NCBI RefSeq assembly: GCF_003751945.1
Contig: NZ_RJKL01000001.1
Location: 8,202,501 to 8,266,500 of the forward strand
Direction: 5' to 3'
Length of the DNA stretch: 64,000 nt
Source: Couchioplanes caeruleus
GTDB taxonomy: Bacteria; Actinomycetota; Actinomycetes; Mycobacteriales; Micromonosporaceae
Shown here: positions 59,661 to 64,000 of the stretch, in pieces
How positions within the stretch are numbered: the stretch's first letter is position 1
Layout: each line of letters starts with the position of its first letter
Program-made: the position numbers and the translations under genes
The notes under the pieces: model-generated
What the model saw: the letters and a program-made list of their open reading frames with translations, nothing else
Told to the model about the DNA's origin: nothing
Databases searched by the model: none

Positions 59661-61321
59661 GCCCGGCCGGGCGCCGGACCGCCGACATGATCGGGCCGCG
59701 GGGCTGCATCGACTGCCTGGCCTGGGGTCGGCTCGGTGGCCGGCGGTGCATCGCCTGCTCGGTCTTCCGCCACGACAACCCCGACCGGGACCGATGCGCC
59801 GGCTGCGATCGCGTCCTGGCGATCAAGAACGGCTACTGCCGGATGTGCTGGCATCAGGCTGTCCTTGACGGCAACGCCGCTGGTCGCCGCCGCGGCACCG
59901 ACGCCGCCTACCTGCACGGCCAGCTCGAGTTGGCGCCGATCCGCCACCACCAGCTGTTCTTCGACCGAATGAAGTACCGGCGGGCCAGCGGCCCGGTCCA
60001 CACCCGCGACCGACGGGGCCGGCCCCGCAAGACGGCACCACCACCGGCCGGGCCGCCGCACGTCGCGTGGATCCAGCCACCGCTGTTCACCATCGGCCGG
60101 GACTACACCCGCATCATCGACAGCACGGCCTACCCCGCCGGCCCGCCGGGACCGTGGTTGGCCTGGGCCCGACATCTGGCCCGCCTCCGCAGCGAGGCCC
60201 GCGGTTGGCACCCGGCTCTGCTCACCGGCGTCGATCGGATTCTGACCATCCTGCTGTCCGACCACATCCCCGGCGACACGATCACGATCACCCAGATCCA
60301 TACGCTCTGCAAGCGGCTCGGCGTCGGCGCCGAACGCGTCTGCGAGGTCCTCTCCGACATGGACCTGCTCGTCGACGACAGGCAGCCCGGCTTCGACGTC
60401 TGGCTCCAGCGTAAGCTCACCGGCCTCACCCCGGGCATCCGCAGCGCCGTCGAGGCCTGGCTGCGCACCCTGCACGACGGCGGCCCCCGCAGCCGCGCCC
60501 GCCACCCGGCCACCGTCTGGAACTACCTCAACAAGGCACTGCCCAGCCTGCACGCATGGTCGAACCGGTACGCACACCTGCGCGAGGTCACCCGTGACGA
60601 CATCATCGCCGAACTCGACGCACGGAACGGGGTGCAGCGGGAGAACCTGCTGGTCGCGCTGCGGTCGCTGTTCCGCCACTGCACCAAGACCCGGACGATC
60701 TTCCGCAACGCGACCATCCGGATCAAGGTCGGCCAACGCGTCTACGGCGTTTTCCAGCCGCTGCATCCCGACGACGTCGACCAGGCCGTCACCGCCGCGA
60801 CCACCCCCGCGGCCCGGCTCGTGCTCGCCCTGGCCGCAGTGCACGCCGCACGCACCAGCCAGATCCGCGTCCTCCGCCTCGACGACGTCGACCTCGGCAA
60901 CCGGCGCATCATCATCGCCGGCCGGATCCGGCCTATGGACGACCTCACCCACCAACTCCTGCGCCAATGGCTGGAACAGCGGCAGCACCGCTGGCCAGCC
61001 ACCACCAACCCCTACCTGCTGATCAACCAGCAGACCGCGACCGAGACCGGCCCAGTCAGCACCTTCTGGACCAAAAAAGCGCTACGCGGCCACGCCGCAA
61101 CCCTGGAGGGCCTGCGCCGCGACCGGCAACTCGAAGAAGCCCTCACCCACGGCGGCGACCCGCTGCATCTGGCCGCGGTCTTCGGCATCGACGCCAAGAC
61201 CGCAATCCGCTACGCCACCACCGCCCGCCGACTCCTGGAATCCGCCGCCGAGCACCACGACACCGGTGGTTCACCACGAACCCAAGGGCGGAAACCATCC
61301 AATAGGCCTGAAAACCCTTAG
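59657..61321 (+). CDS. Four-CxxC zinc-ribbon protein with degenerate tyrosine-recombinase-like C-terminus
   Basis: This 554-residue protein has four CxxC pairs in its first 64 residues (C17/20, C31/34, C47/50, C61/64), probably two zinc ribbons. A basic linker, then a helical region from about 170 (ALLTGVDRILTILLSDHIPG) and a C-terminal domain resembling a tyrosine recombinase follow: LALAAVHAARTSQIRVLRLD DVDL with a possible first Arg, HLAAVFGIDAKTAIRYATTA with a possible Tyr. A standard HxxR box is not seen (the place reads LEGLRRDRQ), so catalytic activity is doubtful. It may be a partner subunit of the recombinase encoded upstream. I do not know a characterised member. Confidence 0.7.
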   Translation: MSPAGRRTADMIGPRGCIDCLAWGRLGGRRCIACSVFRHDNPDRDRCAGCDRVLAIKNGYCRMCWHQAVLDGNAAGRRRGTDAAYLHGQLELAPIRHHQLFFDRMKYRRASGPVHTRDRRGRPRKTAPPPAGPPHVAWIQPPLFTIGRDYTRIIDSTAYPAGPPGPWLAWARHLARLRSEARGWHPALLTGVDRILTILLSDHIPGDTITITQIHTLCKRLGVGAERVCEVLSDMDLLVDDRQPGFDVWLQRKLTGLTPGIRSAVEAWLRTLHDGGPRSRARHPATVWNYLNKALPSLHAWSNRYAHLREVTRDDIIAELDARNGVQRENLLVALRSLFRHCTKTRTIFRNATIRIKVGQRVYGVFQPLHPDDVDQAVTAATTPAARLVLALAAVHAARTSQIRVLRLDDVDLGNRRIIIAGRIRPMDDLTHQLLRQWLEQRQHRWPATTNPYLLINQQTATETGPVSTFWTKKALRGHAATLEGLRRDRQLEEALTHGGDPLHLAAVFGIDAKTAIRYATTARRLLESAAEHHDTGGSPRTQGRKPSNRPENP

Positions 61322-61462
61322 ATCCTGCTGAAGAAAGTTCAATCTGGCTGAACCCAACGGGCTGGCACCTCACGCTAGACCAAGATCGATTCCGTGCGCT
61401 CAGACTCAGCCCACCCCTCTCGTCGACGGGACGACCCGCGGCCTGGTATTCAAGACGCCGTG

Positions 61463-62116
61463 ATGGACCGGGAACTGCTCGACAAAATCGATGCCACGCC
61501 GTGGATCGCCGACCTGCTCACCCTTTTCGACTTCGAGGTCGCCCGGGCCGCCGACGGACCGATCGAGCCGGTAACCCTGCCCGGCGGCCAGCCTCTGGAG
61601 ACGATCGCCGGCGACGGCACCGGCGGATCCTTTCTGCTTGTCGGTGCGGGTGCCGTGCGGCCGGTGCTCTACGTCGGCTCGGAGGGCGAGGGCGGCCTGG
61701 TCGCCACGAATCTGCGGGACGCACTGGCCCTCGTCGTCGGCGTCTCCAGCCTGCACGACGCCACCACGTTCTCCGTCGACGAGGACGACGGCAGGGCCCT
61801 GCGCGACTTTCTCGCCCGCACCGACGACGAGATCCGCGAGGACCGGCCGGAGCTCGACGACGACCGTGATCGCCTGCGCGAGGCTCTCGGACTGCCACCG
61901 GTCGATGACGTACTCCTGCGGTCGTTGCAGGCCGCGGCCGCGGACATCACCTACCGGCCGATCAACGAGCAAGGCGACCGGTTCCGGCCGATGCTGGCTT
62001 GGCTGGAAGACGCCGAGGAAGCGGAGCGCCCGGTGGTCCTGGCGTCTCTAAGTCCTCCTGCGCCCCCGGCGGTTCGCCCGGATGAGCCGATGCCGGGGCA
62101 GCTTGGCTTGTTCTGA
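61463..62116 (+). CDS. SUKH-like hypothetical protein
   Basis: This 217-residue soluble protein has a mixed alpha/beta start LLDKIDATPWIADLLTLFDF, GGQPLETIAGDGTGGSFLLV, VRPVLYVGSEGEGGLVATNL RDALALVVG. This pattern is like the SUKH/SMI1-KNR4 superfamily, many members of which are immunity proteins of toxin systems. No toxin gene is visible next to it. The C-terminal part has an acidic helical segment (REDRPELDDDRDRLREAL). The ATG at 61463 follows GCCGTG; a GTG start three bases earlier is possible. Confidence 0.5.
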   Translation: MDRELLDKIDATPWIADLLTLFDFEVARAADGPIEPVTLPGGQPLETIAGDGTGGSFLLVGAGAVRPVLYVGSEGEGGLVATNLRDALALVVGVSSLHDATTFSVDEDDGRALRDFLARTDDEIREDRPELDDDRDRLREALGLPPVDDVLLRSLQAAAADITYRPINEQGDRFRPMLAWLEDAEEAERPVVLASLSPPAPPAVRPDEPMPGQLGLF

Positions 62117-62188
62117 CCCAGCCAGGCCCGCGGTCACGCCTCCCCGAAACCAGTGCCAAGTCGTTGAGCGCTATGACAACGTCGGTGA

Positions 62189-62653
62189 ATGATCAACGCT
62201 GAGGGCCTGGTCGGCAGACGCCTGCTGAAGGTGACGACATCCTGGCACCACTACCAGGAGACCAAGCCCTCTCTCCTGCACATGTGGCTGCACCTGGACG
62301 GCCTCGGCCCCGTCCGGTTCCACACGCCGAACGACGGATTGTCTATGGAGATCGACCAGCCTCACGGCCCTTACGACATGGACGAATACGGCCACACCAC
62401 AGTCGAGGACGATCCGCCGGACTTCCCCATGACCCGGTTCGTCAGCCAACGGATTCTCTCCACCCGGGAGATCCGCTACCGCGGCGAGAACCTCGACTTC
62501 GCCATCGGCATCACACTGCAGTTCACGAGCGGAAGCATCCGCGTCCTCAACCTCGCGGACGAAATCGTCCTGGCCTACGACCAGCACTTGGGTCCGGTCG
62601 AGACCCATCTTCATGAGGCAATGACACCCGCACACCCGGACGCCTCACTGTGA
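62189..62653 (+). CDS. Hypothetical protein
   Basis: This 154-residue soluble protein has no family I recognise. It contains TTSWHHYQETKPSLLHMWLH LDGLGPVRF, EIDQPHGPYDMDEYGHTTVE and RYRGENLDFAIGITLQFTSG, suggesting a beta-rich fold. It lies between the SUKH-like gene and the ArsR/SulP pair. It could be cargo of the neighbouring mobile cassette. Confidence 0.6.
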   Translation: MINAEGLVGRRLLKVTTSWHHYQETKPSLLHMWLHLDGLGPVRFHTPNDGLSMEIDQPHGPYDMDEYGHTTVEDDPPDFPMTRFVSQRILSTREIRYRGENLDFAIGITLQFTSGSIRVLNLADEIVLAYDQHLGPVETHLHEAMTPAHPDASL

Positions 62654-62941
62654 GTTAGAGACGAACCCACGGATCGATCCCACCAAGCACGTCATTCGAT
62701 CCTCGGGTTCCCGCTGAAGTCCCTTCAGTTTCCCCGAACCCACGGAGGTCCAGGGCCGCCGGTAGCTTCCAGCGCAAAAACAACGCTAATCAGTTGATGT
62801 AGGGCTCCTGCCCCCGCTGGGCTCCTGGTCGGCATGTGTCATCGGCTGCCATGAGAGTCGCCACATCCAAGACTTGAAGACTTTTGCAACTGATAAAGTC
62901 GACATCTGGCCTGGTGGCGGGCGTGATGGGGTGGTGATGGC
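62654..62941. promoter_or_regulatory. Intergenic region with operator-like repeat before arsR-type gene
   Basis: GACTTT (62879-62884) and AAAGTC (62895-62900) are perfect 6-bp arms around TGCAACTGAT in an AT-rich stretch 40 bp before the ArsR start, a likely binding site. Upstream, CTGAAG-TCC-CTTCAG forms a small hairpin, and GAACCCACGGA occurs twice. Nothing else is seen in this 288-bp stretch. Confidence 0.45.
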
Positions 62942-63280
62942 GTGTCGGTGCCGTTGTATCAGGCGAAGGCGGAGTTGTTCCGCACGTTGGGCCATCCTGT
63001 GCGGATTCGGGTGCTGGAGTTGTTGCAGGACGGCCCGAAGCCGGTGCGTGATCTGCTGCTGGAGATCGAGGTGGAGGCGTCGAACCTGTCGCAGCAGCTG
63101 GCGGTATTACGCCGGGCGGGGCTGGTGGAGTCCAGCCGTGAGGGCGCATCGGTGATGTATGCGTTGAGCACGCCGGACGTGGCGGACTTGTTGGCCGCCG
63201 GCCGTCGCATCCTCGGGTCGGTGTTGGCCGACCGGGGCGGGTTGTTGGTGCAGATGCAGGCCGACGGACGTGAACGGTGA
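62942..63280 (+). CDS. ArsR-family winged-helix repressor
   Basis: This 112-residue regulator has KAELFRTLGHPVRIRVLELL and SNLSQQLAVLRRAGLVESSR EGASVMYAL, the canonical ArsR-type winged helix. The classic ELCVCDL metal motif is not present (there is RDLLLEIEVEASNL), so the signal may not be arsenic or cadmium; a thiol or sulphur signal would suit the SulP partner. Its GTG start and ATGA-type overlap with the SulP gene suggest one operon. A TTA codon occurs in QLAVLRR. Confidence 0.88.
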   Translation: MSVPLYQAKAELFRTLGHPVRIRVLELLQDGPKPVRDLLLEIEVEASNLSQQLAVLRRAGLVESSREGASVMYALSTPDVADLLAAGRRILGSVLADRGGLLVQMQADGRER

Positions 63281-64000
63281 GCGCTGCCGCCGCCCGCGTC
63301 GCTGCGGTACGGCTGGGTGGGCTGTTACCGCAGCGTGCGGACTGGGTGGCGGTACGCCGTAGCCCACGCCGGGACCTGGTGGCCGGGTTGACGGTGGCGG
63401 TGGTGGCTTTGCCGCTGGCGCTGGCGTTCGGGTTACCTCCGGCCTCGGCGCCCAGGCGGGGCTGGTCACCGCCGCGATCGCCGGCGCGGTCGCGGCGATC
63501 TTCGGCGGGTCGAACCTGCAGGTGTCCGGGCCGACCGGGGCGATGACCGTGGTGCTGGTGCCGGTGATCGCCAAGTTCGGCGCGAGCGGGGTGCTGATGG
63601 TCGGCGTCATGGCCGGGATCGTTCTGATCGGCTTGGCGCTGGCCCGCCTCGGCCGTTACGTGCGCTATCTGCCGACCCCGGTGATCGAGGGCTTCACCGC
63701 CGGCATCGCCGTGGTGATCGCCCTGCAGCAGGTGCCGGCCGCGCTCGGGGTCACCGGCGCGCACGGTGAGAAGGTGTGGGCGGTGGCCGCCGACGCCGCC
63801 GCCCGGTTCGCCGCCGATCCGCATCCTGCCCCGATCGCGGTCGCGCTGGGTGTGGCCGCGGTGATGCTGCTCGGCGCCCGGTGGCGCCCGGGCCTGCCGT
63901 TTTCCCTGATCGCGGTGGCGGCCGCCACGGGTCTCGCCCAGCTGGCGCCCCTGTCGCTAGGCCGCATCGGCGCTTTGCCGGTCGGGTTGCCCACCCCGTC
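63277..64000 (+). pseudogene. SulP-family anion transporter, one-base frameshift, cut by the window end
   Basis: The first frame starts GTG at 63277 and reads RRDLVAGLTVAVVALPLALA FGLPPASAPRRGW, then loses similarity. The neighbouring frame continues GLGAQAGLVTAAIAGAVAAI FGGSNLQVSGPTGAMTVVLV and VIEGFTAGIAVVIALQQVPA, typical SulP transmembrane parts, to the end of the window. One G less in GCGTTCGGGTTACC (expected GGGG) near 63430 accounts for the change. If it is not a sequencing error, the gene is broken. SulP proteins carry sulphate, bicarbonate or other anions. Confidence 0.82.

Noticed and set aside
57850..62941. tRNA attachment site for the integrase
   Set aside because: No cloverleaf or TTCGAATCC-type T-arm was found near the recombinase; no long direct repeat flanks the trio either.
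50300..63300. Prophage or ICE
   Set aside because: Recombinase and HTH genes are present, but no capsid, tail, lysis, relaxase or conjugation genes are visible, so a transposon-rich region is the safer description.

Overview
The window is very GC-rich (mostly C or G at third codon positions), uses many GTG and TTG starts, and carries GntR, PucR, GlxA, LuxR-type and AraC regulators. It also carries a secreted chitinase and a secreted CBM-linked glycosidase. Together these suggest a filamentous actinomycete chromosome, probably Micromonosporaceae (Actinoplanes-like). The genus is an inference from gene style, not a database match.

Layout. 0-5 kb: a decayed aminoglycoside-phosphotransferase-type gene, an ABC-2 exporter pair, and a NarL-type two-component system whose kinase and regulator are separated by tandem repeats. 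5-9 kb: an AEC transporter, an M19 dipeptidase, and a secreted DNRLRE/glycosidase protein. 9-17 kb: a bifunctional GGDEF-EAL protein whose 3' end overlaps a PucR regulator on the other strand, an FAD dehydrogenase, glucose-6-phosphate isomerase (pgi), and an AlkZ-like protein. 18-26 kb: a GH18 chitinase, a flavin monooxygenase/FMN reductase pair with a duplicated gene junction, a histidine phosphatase, AraC/NmrA, and a methyltransferase coupled to a YbdK-type ligase. 26-34 kb: TerC, a LigB-type dioxygenase with a readable promoter and operator, DUF1501/DUF1800, and GPP34/APC permease/GNAT.

35-47 kb is a complete myo-inositol catabolic operon read in one direction. It encodes iolC, a Cgl0159-type aldolase, iolB, iolD, iolA, an iolE-like dehydratase, a sugar ABC importer (lipoprotein, permease, single-domain ATPase), an iolG-type dehydrogenase and an iolH-like TIM-barrel protein. 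A divergent GntR/UTRA repressor sits next to a TTTGTC-AG-GACAAA palindrome. Uptake, oxidation, dehydration, ring opening, isomerisation, phosphorylation, aldol cleavage and semialdehyde oxidation are all represented.

50-63 kb is an accessory zone. It has a frameshifted ISL3 transposase, an IS5-type fragment, a truncated SUKH-type gene, and an NF041680-type transposase gene interrupted by a complete IS1182-like element with 37-bp inverted repeats and a 4-bp CGGC duplication. Removing the insertion restores the host reading frame exactly. Next comes a translationally coupled trio: a tyrosine recombinase, a small HTH protein, and a 554-residue protein with four CxxC pairs and a degenerate recombinase-like C-terminus. 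This trio is the best candidate for an under-described mobile system here. The window ends in an ArsR/SulP pair whose SulP gene carries a one-base frameshift.
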